This document shows, piece by piece, positions 1-10,788 of a stretch of 64,000 nucleotides of DNA (its first letter is position 1; each line of letters begins with the position of its first letter). The notes under the pieces are model-generated. The model did not search any database and had not been told where the DNA came from. It worked only from the letters and a program-made list of their open reading frames with translations. The stretch covers positions 462,197-526,196 of the forward strand of contig NW_023998520.1 in the NCBI RefSeq assembly GCF_014805625.2, written 5' to 3'. The position numbers were made by a program, and so were the translations under genes. The DNA is from Glossina fuscipes. Lineage: Eukaryota > Arthropoda > Insecta > Diptera > Glossinidae.

Positions 1-59
1 TTAGCCGGACGAAGCCGTTGACCGGTGATCACCGCTGGGAGGTGAGAGTTTAGGCACAT

Positions 60-358
60 CTATGCTTCCCATCAAAGCATAGTTCATCTCCCCAAAGAGA
101 ATGAGTATAAAACCCCGCAAAGTATTTTAATGTACGGTCCACCTGTGGGTTTGCCAGACGAGAAAGCACGCAAGGAAATCTTGCCTTTAGCCGATGACGT
201 TGAAATCTCTACGCTAAGCAAAAGAAACTGAGGGCTATTCTGGTGCAGAAATTCAAGCAATATACCATGAAGTAGCTCTCAAGGCGCTAGAAAAATACCT
301 TGACTTGCACCATGTGTGCTGGCCACAATTCGAATACGGAGATGGTGTAGCGGCGCTT
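60..358 (+). pseudogene. AFG2/SPATA5-like AAA ATPase pseudogene fragment
   Basis: Intact AFG2/SPATA5 proteins are cytosolic AAA ATPases of the CDC48 type that act in ribosome maturation. Here a Walker A approach is readable at about 109-152 (ILMYGPP), and it is followed directly by a peptide that in the family lies beyond the Walker B and second region of homology (LPDEKARKEILPLADDVEIS, 154-213). About 100 residues have therefore been deleted between them. After a one-base frameshift near 219 the small-domain signature follows (ETEGYSGAEIQAIYHEVALK), then a diverged C-terminal stretch to about 350. No start codon and no complete ATPase core remain. The family assignment rests on these motifs recognised by eye. 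The AFG2-versus-VCP choice is less sure than the AAA call. A spliced source cannot be excluded because no intron position is visible. Confidence 0.72.
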
Positions 359-659
359 GGAATAAACCAAAAAACAAACATCTTTTTTTTTCTTTTTGGT
401 ATGTTGAATGGAGATGGACTAAGCCAATAGATTTGTGGCTTAAATGTCCAGATAATAAACTGTCGTAATTTTTGGTCACAATTATGTACAAAATGCAACA
501 AAAAAGGAGCGGCCATATTAACTGGAGCCAGCATGTTAAGCGTAATTGTGTATGTATGTGTAATTATGCTTGTTGAGTTCTTGAAAGTTAAACAGTGTTG
601 CAAACTTTGGCTGAAAACGAAAAGGAATGCTATGGTAATAGAAGATGATTGAACGCAAA
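359..659. other. No recognised gene
   Basis: The open frames on the minus strand here lack any recognisable domain. The stretch holds a T-rich run near 383-399 and otherwise ordinary AT-rich sequence. I see nothing functional in it. Confidence 0.5.
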
Positions 660-685
660 AACGAAAGAAGAAGAAAAAAAAAATT

Positions 686-997
686 TTAAAAGGATAAATT
701 TGCTTTTCTAAAGGAAGTTAGTTCCCCGAGATGACATACTTTTTTTGCTGGAAAGAGATCGAGGAGACAGCCACATAGCTTGAAGAAGCTAAAGGAATCC
801 CTAATGCCATCAAGCTTGTGACATCTGAAGATTAGATGCTCAGAAGACTCAACAACATTGCAAACTTCACAAACATCACATGGTATAGCGCGAATCATTT
901 TTAAATAAACCTTGTCATAAGTATGACCACTCATGAGTCTACAAAGAATTTTGATTTCCCAGGAATTAAAAGAAGATACAGGGTTTGAATTGAAATG
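686..997 (-). pseudogene. C-terminal CCHC tail of LINE ORF2
   Basis: The fragment continues the same element downstream of RNase H. It reads WEIKILCRLMSGH, then a cluster CDVCEVC followed by SSEHLIFRCHKL, which matches the Cys-x2-Cys and His/Cys pattern that closes ORF2 in many arthropod LINEs. A frame break separates it from the RNase H part (about 998-1100). A comparable tail occurs in the larger LINE at 28060-28170, but the two are clearly diverged, so they are probably different families. Confidence 0.68.
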
Positions 998-1100
998 TGG
1001 GATTTAATTTATAGAAAAGGCGATTGGATTTAATGCGCGCGATTTCTTTAAATTCGTCGTTTAGCTGTTGAAGGATGTGGTTGCGAATTGTCCGAATTGC

Positions 1101-1517
1101 TTAATTGGGAGTGTATTTGATGGACAAAATTGTCCCATCAACACGAGCTCTCCTTGCATGAAAGTCGGCTTTTACATTTAAAAAAAAGCCGCAGTGGCCA
1201 GGTACCCAAACGAGGTGACAGTCATCCACTTGAGATTCATGCAACATCTTGTGAATATCAAAGACATATTGATTTTCTGCATCTCTTTTATTTATTAGAA
1301 GTAGGGCTGACCTGCTGTCAGAAAAAATAACAAACCTTCTGATACCATCGGAAATAGCAACCTTAATAGCATGCCGAATGGCGAGCAACTCAATAAAAGT
1401 CGAGGAAAGTTCCTCTTCCACTTTAACTCGATGTACTGCTTCAGATAGATGTTTCACAACCGAGAAGTCAGATACATTATGTCCGACGGAACCGTCGATG
1501 ACATATATATCGTAATC
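1101..1517 (-). pseudogene. RNase H domain of LINE ORF2
   Basis: In the parent element this domain degrades the RNA strand during target-primed reverse transcription. The fragment keeps the acidic set expected for RNase HI: DGS near its start, a Glu in FIELLAI, an Asp in FSDSRSALLLIN and a final Asp in VKADFHAR. The WVPGHCG motif lies before the last Asp. The frame is open for about 139 residues, which is unusually well preserved compared with the surrounding sequence. The first 25 or so residues of the open frame (encoded 1518-1601) come from an unrelated dispersed repeat and are not part of the protein. An RNase H domain is found in I, LOA and R1-type LINEs, and I cannot separate these here. 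Confidence 0.78.
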
Positions 1518-1526
1518 TTTGTTTGT

Positions 1527-1610
1527 CTCTTGGCCACAAAAATGAAGCTGGCAGAAGCATTGGAAATTATTGTACAGAGGCTGGTGTAAATATTGTGACA
1601 ATACATCCTC
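1527..1610. repeat. Dispersed repeat E, short fragment
   Basis: The stretch with TTGGCCACAAAAATGAAGCT followed by a GAGGCTGGTGTAAATA run matches the central part of the repeat copies at 8226-8470 and 62405-62643. It shows this repeat family was once adjacent to, or inserted into, the LINE fragment on its left. Confidence 0.6.
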
Positions 1611-2289
1611 TGGTGTAGAAGAGCCTTAGTCATACATTGTCATTGTAGAGTAGGTCTGTTATAAAGAAAGTGGATAATAGAAGTAGAATATTTGTCTAAA
1701 TTTTAACTTATATTGAACAGTAAGGTAATGAAATTTGAACATATAAATGATCTCAATCAAATAGTGACTATATTCCTCCACAAATCCTTCTATTCGTCTA
1801 ATATATCTGCACTCCTATATGAGACTCCAACGCATATGCATGTATATTTACCACCTTCACGCTAATACACATCTTAAATTGCTGTTGTTACTCATTGCTC
1901 TGTATCAACTTAAAGTTATTCGATAAATAAATAAAATCCCAAAATATTTAAAATAATAAAAATCTCCTAAAAGAATGAAGTGCCATAAAATGAAATAAGA
2001 AGCCAATTAAAAAACAAGAAATATACAAAACTTCTCATGAAATGATTTTGGTTACGTCGCAGACGCGAGAGGATGCAAAGTTAACCATTAACTTTCTTAA
2101 GGCTCGTGTAAAGAACTTTATGCTTTATGCTTGTGGGCCATACCCCGTTATTATGACTTCACTTGTTTGTTCTCTCCTTCACTCTTAACTATTGCGTTCA
2201 TATTAACTCAATATTGCATTTTAATTTCTAATATACTACACCCTACACCACTTGTGGTGTGAGGAAACATTAAGTTTGTGTGGTTGCAG
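1611..2289. other. AT-rich intergenic DNA
   Basis: No open frame of note and no recognised repeat. I see nothing in it. Confidence 0.5.
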
Positions 2290-2520
2290 GTAACATCCAG
2301 AAGGACCAAAAATAGGCCGGATCGGCTCAAAGTAGGTTTTTAAATCGATCTAAGCTCACTCGTCCGTACGTCCTATAATTTTTGAGATATATTGACGAAG
2401 TTGTTAAGAATGTTAAGACAGACATTAGTGGTACTAAATCGGATCGGACCGCTTCTCATATGAAGCCTTATTCTGAAAAGTCGTCGTAGGATGTTTCATG
2501 GCAGGCTGCAGCACGTTATA
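2290..2520 (+). repeat. Dispersed repeat F, diverged copy
   Basis: The block carries CCTATAATTTTTGAGATATA followed by a GACGAAGTT run and the word GGATCGGACCG. This is the same word order as in 62870-62990 and, inverted, 3950-4050. The class (possibly a non-autonomous DNA element) is not known to me. Confidence 0.4.
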
Positions 2521-3949
2521 GCCGTTTCGCTTGTTTTAGTCAATGTTTTCTTTCACTTATCTTAAAATCAATTTATTGCAGTCAAAGTTGCAATGTATCG
2601 TAATATAAAAGCCTCGGTCCCTTAAAAACAACATCCAAAAAGGAAGAAAACAAATTGCAATGAAAAGAAGGTTTCGTATTTTCATATACTCTCGTGTTTT
2701 CTTCGAATTAAAACAACATTTCTTTTTTTTTTTTAATGTGCAAGAGACGAAATTTTTTATTTAATTTTTCATATCATATTAAATTTATATATAATTGATT
2801 TACGATATTTGACGTATAGAAAGGCACATAAATACACTTACGCATATATTGGTAGGTTGGTTTGTCATATTTTCCACGCATACACTGATCGAACAAATGA
2901 AGAAGCTCCTCCCATATAACGAAAACTGACGTGCATACGAAAAAAAGGTATAATTTTCAATGCTTCATGATGAAAATTATATCATAATAATAATTTAAGA
3001 TAAAAAATGATACGATCGTTCTAACTAAACGCAAGACTCCATTTGCTAAAAAGTGTACTTTTTAACACATTCCCATAATAACATGTTGTAATTTTTGTGT
3101 TCTATGGCAAAAATAAGAACTGTGTTAGACAATGTGGGGTAGGGTATTTATGATCGCCCTAGCGAGTTAAGCGGGATGCATCTTTGCGAGCACACGTTTT
3201 GCTTACCTTTTGAAACATTATCTCGCCTGAAATCGCTGAAATTGACAGTTTTGCCCAAAATTAATTGAGATTAGAGTACATTTTGAATGTATAGTCTCGC
3301 TAAAAGCAAATTTAAAAAAAAAAAAAAACAGAAACTATCTAATCGATGGGAAATATGAAATTATTAGAGACAAAACAATTCATATATTCTTCGAATTTAA
3401 ACTTATACAGGAAAACAAAACGATATGTATATGTATGTATATGTACATAGAAACGTAACTTCAACTAAAATATGCGCAGGTAAGTATAATTTAACAGAGT
3501 CAACTATCGTTACATTACTGTGCATTGTTTCGCGTAAAAAGTTTAACGTCTTCATTGAATTCCTTTGAAAATAAAATCTAAACTGAAAGGTTTCATATTC
3601 ACTTGAGAAAACAATAAATGACAAGTTTATTTTCTATAATATGCTTTGAAAATTAAGAGTTGAAAAAAAAACATTACATAAAAAATACATACTTTCTTCG
3701 TCACTCCTGGAAAATCATAAAAATCATTTTGGGAAGTTATTCGCTTTACAATAAATACAATGACAAGGCAATCAATTGGTAATTAACTGAAACGAAAAGC
3801 CTTAAAAAACATTTTTGTTTGCAAGAACAAATAAGTAAAAAAAAAAACAGTTGGCCACTTAACACCGTGACATACCTTATGGTTATTCATGTAACGACTT
3901 TCAAAACAAGTAGATATAGGGAAAGAGGTCGCAAAAATGGGCCATTCGG
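2521..3949. other. AT-rich intergenic DNA
   Basis: Contains homopolymer A and T runs (for example T near 2721-2732 and A near 3311-3327) and no recognisable coding motif. The open frame at 3403-3624 on the minus strand has no domain I know. Confidence 0.5.
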
Positions 3950-4050
3950 AATCATTTTCAACAGTCCTCGTACCTGGGACTCAACCCTTCAGTGTGTCGA
4001 ATTTCATCAAAATATCTCAAAAAGGACGGACAGACAAAGTTAAATCGATT
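3950..4050 (-). repeat. Dispersed repeat F, inverted copy
   Basis: Minus-strand reading gives TTTTGAGATATTTTGATGAA followed by ATTCGACACACTG, closely matching the plus strand at 62881-62910. Upstream words GGACGGACAGACAAAG also recur in related insect repeats. Confidence 0.55.
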
Positions 4051-4302
4051 CAGAAATTTATTCTAAATCATTCCGTACAATAAAAGGTGGGCCCACCTCA
4101 TATTATTCTAGGCATACATCCGCACAAACACAATATACCCTTGTAGTGTTCGAAGGCAGCTGTTAGTCACAGTATCGACTTCAGTTCCAATCTAAGACAT
4201 CTTGGAATGCGACTAGATATAAAATTAGCACCAGTTTGTTTATTAGAAAAACACAAGGAAATTCAAATTTCTATGGTATGAATAAAACTTTGAATGCGCT
4301 AA

Positions 4303-4923
4303 GTGCGAAAAAACTTCATATTCGAGCAACAACAGTGTATCCTTGACAACTCTTGCAACGTGTTGCCGAGCGTTGCCACGGAAAAGGACGACTTTGCTTC
4401 TATTAACCGTTATTATTTATCTTTTTTGCAACGATATGTCTTTGAACTTGTTCAACTGACGTCGATAGACGTCTATAGTAACAGTTTCATTCGGCTTTTG
4501 CAGTTCGTAGTACACTACACCTTGCTAATTTCACCATACGGTTTGAAATGGCATTTTCAGTCAATTGCTATGTTAGTGATTTTCTCTGCCTATGGATCTC
4601 TCTCATTGCATGTAAACGTCTAGAAGCAATTCATCCATCAACTGCTAAGCTATTCGAAAGTTCTTTGAGAGTTTGAGCTGGATTTTCGTCTTGCGAATCA
4701 TTGTCTTCGAACTTTTATGGTCCTCCAAGCCTACATTGATAACAAAGTCACCACTTTTAAGCCAGTGAAACCAAACCGATTATTGGGATATGATGGAGCA
4801 GCTTCTAAAAGTGTTTTATGGGCTTCGATAGCAGATTTCTTCAAAACAATCAACAAAAATAATGGATGTCGGAAATTCATTCAGTGTTGTGTTTCCAAAA
4901 TTAACGTTTGTAATAATACCTAA
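4303..4923 (+). other. Two unassigned open frames
   Basis: Open frames at 4303-4623 (106 codons) and 4717-4923 (68 codons) lie in tandem. The second has some coding character (LLGYDGAASKSVLWASIADF), but I recognise no domain in either. They could be remnants of an old element or chance frames. No function is proposed. Confidence 0.2.
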
Positions 4924-5417
4924 TAGAAAACCATGAGATATACAGAGAAAGGACAAAAACATCGAACTTAACAGTTGTACGTATCTGCTTCCCATTACTT
5001 TATTGTTTTCACCAACAGATGTTGCTGATCAAAATACATGCAAGCGCAACAAATTCGAAAAATGCGTATGCTACTTAGCCTCGCAATAACAGAGTTTTCA
5101 TCGAAAATTTTATCCATTTTTTCTAACAATTTTAGACAGACTTTTACATAGAACGAATGCCATTTTAGTATAATATGTTTCCTTTTTATGTATAGTATAT
5201 TTTTAGGACACTACATTTTCAAAAAGCACCCAAACGTGTGTTTGACAGCTGATATACGTTTTCACATACTGTACACGTTTTAGATCTATGTATTTGTTCA
5301 AAATTTTTTTTTTTGGAATGATTTTTCAAAAACTTGGATATATATTGTAAACGATAGCCAGATGAGTATGATATATGAAAGAATCTTTTTTTTTATTTCT
5401 AAATGTGTTTCTCTCTC
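4924..5417. other. No recognised gene
   Basis: AT-rich sequence between the unassigned frames and the SLC22 pseudogene. I see nothing in it. Confidence 0.5.
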
Positions 5418-6447
5418 TTAAGTTTCGGGTACTGATCGACCTCTGGTTTCGGGTAAAAGGAACGTTAAAAGAATAACTCCGTAAACTAATCACATGTTAC
5501 AAATGGTGCTATCATCGAACCGATACGACCAACGCTAGAACATAAATCCTCACCAGTCGCTTTAACTACAGTCGGAAATATTTCACCAGCGTACAAATAT
5601 AAATTCGGAAAAGTCAACGTCGCACCAAAAAGACCGATTATAGCAAATGTCACCACAATAACATTGTTAAAAGCGGTAATACAACCAATTACCGAAAAAC
5701 AAATAGCGCTAACCAAATTCGACAAAATCAACGACAAACGGCGTCCTAACTATTTAGTCATGTAAATACACACTATGCACCACTAATAAATACGTTAATG
5801 AGTATATTACCGCCTGAGTTTGATATATATTCAGCCGCTTCATATAGCACCATGCAGGCGTTCAACCACTGGTAGACCATTAGTATAGTATTTAAGCGTA
5901 GACAAACAACAATGGTACCTGTCTTATTAGTGTCGGACGATATAAATTGTTCGTAGGCAGCTTGCAGTTTGGGTAGTATTTGCTCTAAATCTTTTGCAGG
6001 GCGACCATTCCTCTTTGCGATCGTTTCTACTACCGATATTGCTCTCTTCAAACGACCTGTGGTGAAAAGCCAGCGCGGCGATTCATATATGAAGCATGCT
6101 TACATCAGGTAAAGAAATGAAATTGATGAGATGGCCAAATAGAAATGATGCCAATCACGCAGGTAATAGGAAAATAATGGCAATAGAGCGTAGCCACTGA
6201 AGGAATGTATTTGACATAAAATGGACATTGCTTCACGATAACGGGGACCGATAATTTCCATGATTATAACAAAGCTTTAAATTTCGTAATAATTAGCATA
6301 TATTTTTGAATAATAGCAAAATTTCTTTCAACCTTGTAGTCATTTGCACACCAGTATGAATCGCATGGAGAATTCTTAAAATAATGTACATGCCATAATT
6401 TAGTGAAAGTGCAGCCGTCATACCACAAATTAGTTGTAGCACGCACT
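5418..6447 (-). pseudogene. SLC22-type organic cation/carcinine transporter pseudogene, intron retained
   Basis: Functional relatives are 12-helix major-facilitator carriers of the plasma membrane. Two exons can be read on the minus strand, 6447-6333 and 6274 downward. They are separated by a 58-base GT-AG intron (6332-6275) with a TGCTAAT branch-like site. Joining across it restores QMTTSFVIIMEIIGPRYREA, the loop and helix motif of the family. Further motifs follow in order: ESPRWLFTTGRLKRA (family ESPRWL box), LGRRLSLI, LYAGEIFPTVVKATG, SVGRIGSMIAPF and the closing LLPETRGRSVPET with a TAA at 5420-5418. Breaks are a TAA in the ESPRWL exon (6102-6100), two stops plus a small deletion before LGRRLS, and a stop and frameshift near 5486. 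The N-terminal third is missing. A Met codon at 6584 starts MAKNQIEEILG, which could be a stray first exon. The retained intron argues against retroposition. Confidence 0.85.
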
Positions 6448-7328
6448 CTGTAATGAAAATATAATTTGCGTGATGGATTATTAACACTATTTTTGCGCTA
6501 CATGATTGTAAGAATTTAATTGTAGGTTTACGCTGTAGGACAACATCCATAACCTAAAATTTCTTCTATTTGGTTTTTAGCCATGTGTTTCACTTTATTA
6601 TTAATTAGTTTGGTTTATTAATTTTCACATGTCGCCTTATTGCGTGTTTCAATTTCAGTTGTTTCACCGTTTGAACGTAGGCCTTGATATTTAATAAATG
6701 CTTCTTATGTGAAACTTCACCAAAATATTTGTTTGTGAAAAAGTGTAGCTTTACTAATTTTTGTGATGCGTATCCAGACTAGTAATCTTAACTCAGCATC
6801 CAAAAAGAAGATATTCAAACTAATTCATCTGAAATTGTTTTGGGTGCTGAAAAATGGCAATTCTCCAATTAAAAATAAAAAAAGGGCTTAATACACCAAA
6901 AAGGCGAAGAATTGCTTACAACATTGTATGGATTAAAAGGTTGTAAAAAACGAATTACGCCCAAGCTAAGAAGCGTGCAATAGATAGTTTATCGAGAAAT
7001 TTATTGGAGAAAATTATTGAAAAAATAAGGAATGATTAGTTAATACTTCCGAAACCAAGAGATTCACTCTATTCGCTCAAGCGACTATTACAAATATTTT
7101 CACAGTTAACGTGCAACTACTAACAATTACGTTGCCCATACTATCAAGTTCAGAATATTTTTTAAAATTATTGTCAAAATTTCAAGAAGACTTTTAATAT
7201 ACTTTTAAAGGACAAATAAAAGAAAACGTATCGTTTTCCTCCTCCATTTCATTAAAATTATATCACTGTTAGCTGATATTGTAATGATGTTTAATATTGG
7301 CAGCGTTTCAATATTTATGTTTAATATT
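6448..7328. other. No recognised gene
   Basis: Right next to the SLC22 pseudogene a TTTTCATTACAG splice-acceptor-like string (minus strand, ending at 6448) marks the upstream edge of its first readable exon. Beyond 6600 the sequence is AT-rich without recognised features. Confidence 0.45.
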
Positions 7329-7809
7329 TGTTTACGGGAAGATTCCCTATGAATCCTTCCCTAATTGTTAATGAATGTAGTTTTGCAGTTTAGCCCTAAG
7401 CTGCTCGGCTGCAGTACGCCAAGTCTTTCCGTCTTTTATAATGCCAAAGTATCTCGGCATAAGACGGTCACTAATTTTAATAGTTCAGGCGGATTTGAAC
7501 GACTAGTGTTCTTAGCGAGTAAAACGCTTTGTTGAGTTGCTCTATGAGCACTGATTTTCTTCATTTTCTTAGGCACTATTTATACTAAATTTTTACACTA
7601 AACTATTCTTATCTTATTCTAAACAGGATTGTAATTGCTTACTAAATTATCCTTATCACACACTAGATTATTCTTATATAAACAGAATTATCACTGTTTA
7701 CATGCGAAGTGAAGTGTGACATTTTATTTTATCAAAAGGGTTATGCTGAAGTGGCATAATTTTGTCACACTTCAAGTGGATGTATACGATAGTATGCCAT
7801 TACACTACA
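7329..7809 (-). repeat. LTR of family A, apparently solo
   Basis: On the minus strand it starts TGTAGTGTAATGGCATAC and ends near CCCGTAAACA, so it has TG...CA ends. It matches the copy at 51571-52052 along its length (shared words GATTCCCTATGAATCCTT, GCTCGGCT, ACGCCAAGTC, CTCGGCA, AGACGGTC), with the same inverted-repeat block GAAGTGTGAC...GTCACACTTC at 7707-7775. No internal retroelement sequence is attached on either side, which suggests a solo LTR. Flanks are AT-rich, so a target duplication cannot be called. Confidence 0.6.
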
Positions 7810-8225
7810 ATATATGAAAACAGAAATATATAAAAATTTAATAAAATATGAAAAGCAGAAAATGACTAATAAGGCGTCGATATTATTATGTATTATTTAT
7901 ATAGAGAGGAACACTTTCATCGGTATTCAATAGTTATCGTTTTCATTAGAGTTCAAGGCTGCTTTTCCCCTATTTTCTTCATTATGGTAAAAAATTTCTT
8001 AGATCTCTTTTAAATCGAAAAATCAATACAAATTTTGAAATTCTCAAGAATCTTCAACGATAAAACTGCATTGCGTTAAAGTTGCCATAGTAGCTGCATC
8101 TTCAGAAAATGTGTATAAAATTAAGATGTTTATTTTTTCATTATTATGCTCATCACCTAAGGATGAGGGGTATATTCATTTTTTCAAAACGTTTGCAACG
8201 CTCAGAAAGAAACATCAGAGACCCC
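7810..8225. other. No recognised gene
   Basis: AT-rich. I see nothing in it. Confidence 0.5.
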
Positions 8226-8470
8226 ACAAAGCGTGACCGCTTGTCTGTCTGACCGGTTGTCTATCTGCAAAATGTCCGTTGTAACCATTCTCTTGGCCGC
8301 AAAAATGACTTCAAATTTGGTAGAAACATTGAAAATTCTTGCACGCAGGCTGGTGTTGAAAATGGGCCAAAACGGTAGAAGGACAACCCCCTCGCACTAC
8401 GTAAACTGAAAAGACCACAGTTTTTTAAAGGAAATGAAAAATTGGTTTTTTGCTCATCACTCATAAACTA
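8226..8470 (-). repeat. Dispersed repeat E
   Basis: About 240 bp shared, in opposite orientation, with 62405-62643. Common words include TTGGCCGCAAAAATGA, GAAAATGGGCCAAA, CGTAAACTGA and GGTTTTTTGCTCAT. A shorter piece lies at 1527-1610. Neither copy has a clear open frame, so a non-autonomous element is likely. I cannot name the family. Confidence 0.6.
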
Positions 8471-8640
8471 TCGCAATTAAATCGACAAAAATTTGAAGGC
8501 ATATTCAATGAGCGATGCTATAGCATGTGCGGTCAAACAAAAGACAACTGCATTCCCTTATTCGGTAAGATTTTAAACATTTAAACAATGATTAGAATTT
8601 GTTGGAGTTTTTTGTTTTTATAAAAATTGTTAATAAATCG

Positions 8641-8823
8641 CTTTCGTGAAAAAGGTGCAGATCTATATGACACAAATGCAGATGCCTGATAGTTAATTAG
8701 ATCTTTGGGTGTGATATTTGGAAATTCCAATGCCAATCATCGCGAAATTATAGAAGAATATGAGAAGGTGGAAGAAGCTAAACGTCAATTAAAAGCCGAA
8801 AAATTAAAGAATGGTTATTAGAA
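8641..8823 (+). other. Unassigned coding-like remnant
   Basis: One frame reads REKGADLYDTNADA, two stops, then [20 protein letters not shown] and a charged, coiled-coil-like tail ending KAEKLKNGY and a TAG at 8818-8820. It lies 60 bases before the slu7 pseudogene. I could not match it to SLU7 or to another family, so whether it belongs to the same duplicated segment is open. Confidence 0.3.
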
Positions 8824-8886
8824 GCCTTCAACACTTTTATTCCTATATACATTGTCAGAAACTGTTTATTAAATTAGATCCTGATG

Positions 8887-9434
8887 CGGAAATATCTCGC
8901 ATGGGAGGCTCATGGTAAGGGTGTCGATGTTCATTTATTGGCTGAGCCTACCAAGCTGGAGCTATTACAAAAGGAATACGAGAAAAAGAAGGAACAGTTC
9001 AAATCAAGTGTAAGAATCGGAGGTTAATTTAGTTTAATCATTCACAACGTAGCGGCTTTTGGAGATTGTTTTGAAAAATCTCCTACTAACCTTATGAGAT
9101 CCAAAAAATATAATAATGAACATATTAGCCATTGGGATTTTCTCTCATAAACAGTGCCTCTACTAGTGCTATATGACTTTACTCATTTTATCTTAAAAAT
9201 TTGTACCACTTTGTTTTACCGTGCAATAATATATTTTATTTTTTTTCAGATGAAGGAACATATTGTGGAAAAGTATGGTGGTGAAGAACATTTCAAGCAC
9301 CACCTAAATCGCCACTGTTGGCCCAAACCGAAGATTACATAGAATATTCGCCTAGCGGCAAAGTCATTAAAGGAATGGAAAAACCAAAAGCTCGGTGTAT
9401 ATGTGAGGAGGATATTTATCTTAGTAATTTATAA
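8887..9434 (+). pseudogene. slu7: Pre-mRNA splicing factor SLU7 pseudogene, intron retained
   Basis: SLU7 works in the nucleus at the second step of splicing and influences 3' splice-site choice. The first exon reads [20 protein letters not shown], then [17 protein letters not shown], and ends at 9009. The next exon starts at 9250 with [15 protein letters not shown]. Between them is a 240-base intron with GTAAGA at the 5' side and a pyrimidine run plus CAG at the 3' side. Joining the exons keeps the frame. A one-base deletion near 9295 then shifts it; beyond that the other frame reads [20 protein letters not shown] and [20 protein letters not shown]. The family tail (NNHTSVWGS-like, and the rest) is missing, with a stop at 9432-9434. 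The N-terminal half with the zinc knuckle is also missing. The retained intron means this is a DNA-level copy, not a retrogene. Confidence 0.85.
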
Positions 9435-9448
9435 GCTGGTATTATCTG

Positions 9449-10297
9449 GGAAAAATGAAAATCTCATATTAATTCTTTCCATATATTCATACAAGTGCTT
9501 GAAATATAATATATAATCTTGTATATATAAATGTATAAAAAATATGCATTCATCTCCCCTTGTATGTCTCCTGAATAGTTTTATACAATTTTTANNNNNN
9601 NNNNNNNNNNNNNNNNNNNNNNNNNNNNNNNNNNNNNNNNNNNNNNNNNNNNNNNNNNNNNNNNNNNNNNNNNNNNNNNNNNNNNNNNNNNNNNNNNNNN
9701 NNNNNNNNNNNNNNNNNNNNNNNNNNNNNNNNNNNNNNNNNNNNNNNNNNNNNNNNNNNNNNNNNNNNNNNNNNNNNNNNNNNNNNNNNNNNNNNNNNNN
9801 NNNNNNNNNNNNNNNNNNNNNNNNNNNNNNNNNNNNNNNNNNNNNNNNNNNNNNNNNNNNNNNNNNNNNNNNNNNNNNNNNNNNNNNNNNNNNNNNNNNN
9901 NNNNNNNNNNNNNNNNNNNNNNNNNNNNNNNNNNNNNNNNNNNNNNNNNNNNNNNNNNNNNNNNNNNNNNNNNNNNNNNNNNNNNNNNNNNNNNTCCTGA
10001 ATAGTTTTATACAATTTTTTATAGGCGTGGCATTCGATTTTCCCCTATTTTGAAAAATTTGATATTAATTCTTTCCATATATTCATACAAGTGCTTGAAA
10101 TATAATATATAATCTTGTATATATAAATGTATAAAAAACATGCATTCATCTCCCCTTGTACGTCTCTGAATAGTTTTATACAATTTTTATAGGCGTGGCA
10201 TTCGACTTTCCCGTATTTTGAAAAATTTGATATTAATTCTTTCCATATATTCATACAAGTGCTTGAAATATAATATATAATCTTGTATATATAAAGT
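9449..10297 (+). repeat. 169-bp tandem satellite, spanning an assembly gap
   Basis: The marker CTGAATAGTTTTATACAATT recurs at about 9571, 9997 and (less one base upstream) 10166, giving a period of 169 bases. The unit also contains AGGCGTGGCATTCGA, TTCTTTCCATATATTCATAC and CTTGTATATATAA. Copies flanking the gap differ at only a few positions. The run begins in a partial unit after the slu7 remnant and stops near 10297. Confidence 0.9.
9595..9994. other. Assembly gap of 400 unknown bases
   Basis: All bases are n. Both sides are the same satellite unit, so the gap very probably hides further tandem copies, and its true length may not be 400. Confidence 0.95.
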
Positions 10298-10527
10298 AAT
10301 TTAATTATCTTGTTATAATGCCAATCGATTCAGCTTTAATGTTATTACGATAAAATATTGGTCTCTTCTTTTGCTTAAAGGTTTCACAATAGAGGAGTTT
10401 TTTAACTGTTGTTAAAGGATTGCCTAAGTATTCTATTTTTCAGAGTATTTAAAAATGTCGATTAGAAAAGTATTTATTGTATCAGAAAACTGTCTCAAAC
10501 GATTATTTAAATACATTTTCTCAATAG
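10298..10527. other. Short spacer or intron
   Basis: AT-rich, ending in TTTTCTCAATAG at 10516-10527, which resembles a splice acceptor for the coding-like stretch that follows. Confidence 0.35.
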
Positions 10528-10788
10528 ACTGCTCGAAAGGGTCGACGTTTTAGAAGTTTTGATCTGCTTAAAAACACCACATCTTCGGCCCAGACCTCGC
10601 AAAGCTTAACTTCGAATTCTAGTAATAATGTCAGTCAAGGGACTTCGTCTTATAACAATGACATATGCATCGATATTACTTTACCAGTAACTTCGTCTAC
10701 TGCTACTAGCAGCAACAAAGCAGATGCAGTCGGCGGCTTAACCCAAGCATTTTCACATTTTGTTTCATCTCCGTACCATTGTCAATAG
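10528..10788 (+). CDS. Putative terminal coding exon, product unknown
   Basis: The frame opens right after a TCAATAG acceptor-like site and stays open for 86 codons to a TAG at 10786-10788. There is no internal start codon, so it would be a last exon. It begins TARKGRRFRSFDLLKNTTSS and continues as a Ser/Thr/Asn/Gln-rich, low-complexity tail, ending AFSHFVSSPYHCQ. Such tails are common at the C-terminus of fly kinases and regulatory proteins, but I recognise no domain. No upstream exon could be found in the window. It may be another duplicated gene fragment like slu7 next to it. Function is not assigned. Confidence 0.4.
   Translation, partial: TARKGRRFRSFDLLKNTTSSAQTSQSLTSNSSNNVSQGTSSYNNDICIDITLPVTSSTATSSNKADAVGGLTQAFSHFVSSPYHCQ

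Larger units (their letters stand above)
660..1525 (-). mobile_element. 5'-truncated non-LTR retrotransposon (RNase H-bearing LINE)
   Basis: Read on the minus strand, the block runs from a ribonuclease H domain (about 1517 to 1101) into the cysteine/histidine tail typical of ORF2 ends in the I and related LINE clades (about 997 to 686). Everything 5' of RNase H, meaning ORF1, endonuclease and reverse transcriptase, is absent. The right edge meets a separate dispersed repeat at about 1527, so the element is cut there. An A-rich stretch at 664-690 on the plus strand lies at the 3' side. Confidence 0.75.

Noticed and set aside
6551..6584. MAKNQIEEILG as the true first exon of the SLC22 copy
   Set aside because: SLC22 proteins need about 150 more residues before the first readable exon, and the peptide is too short to trust.
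9544..10053. Long open frames across the n-run
   Set aside because: They exist only because unknown bases were translated as X.
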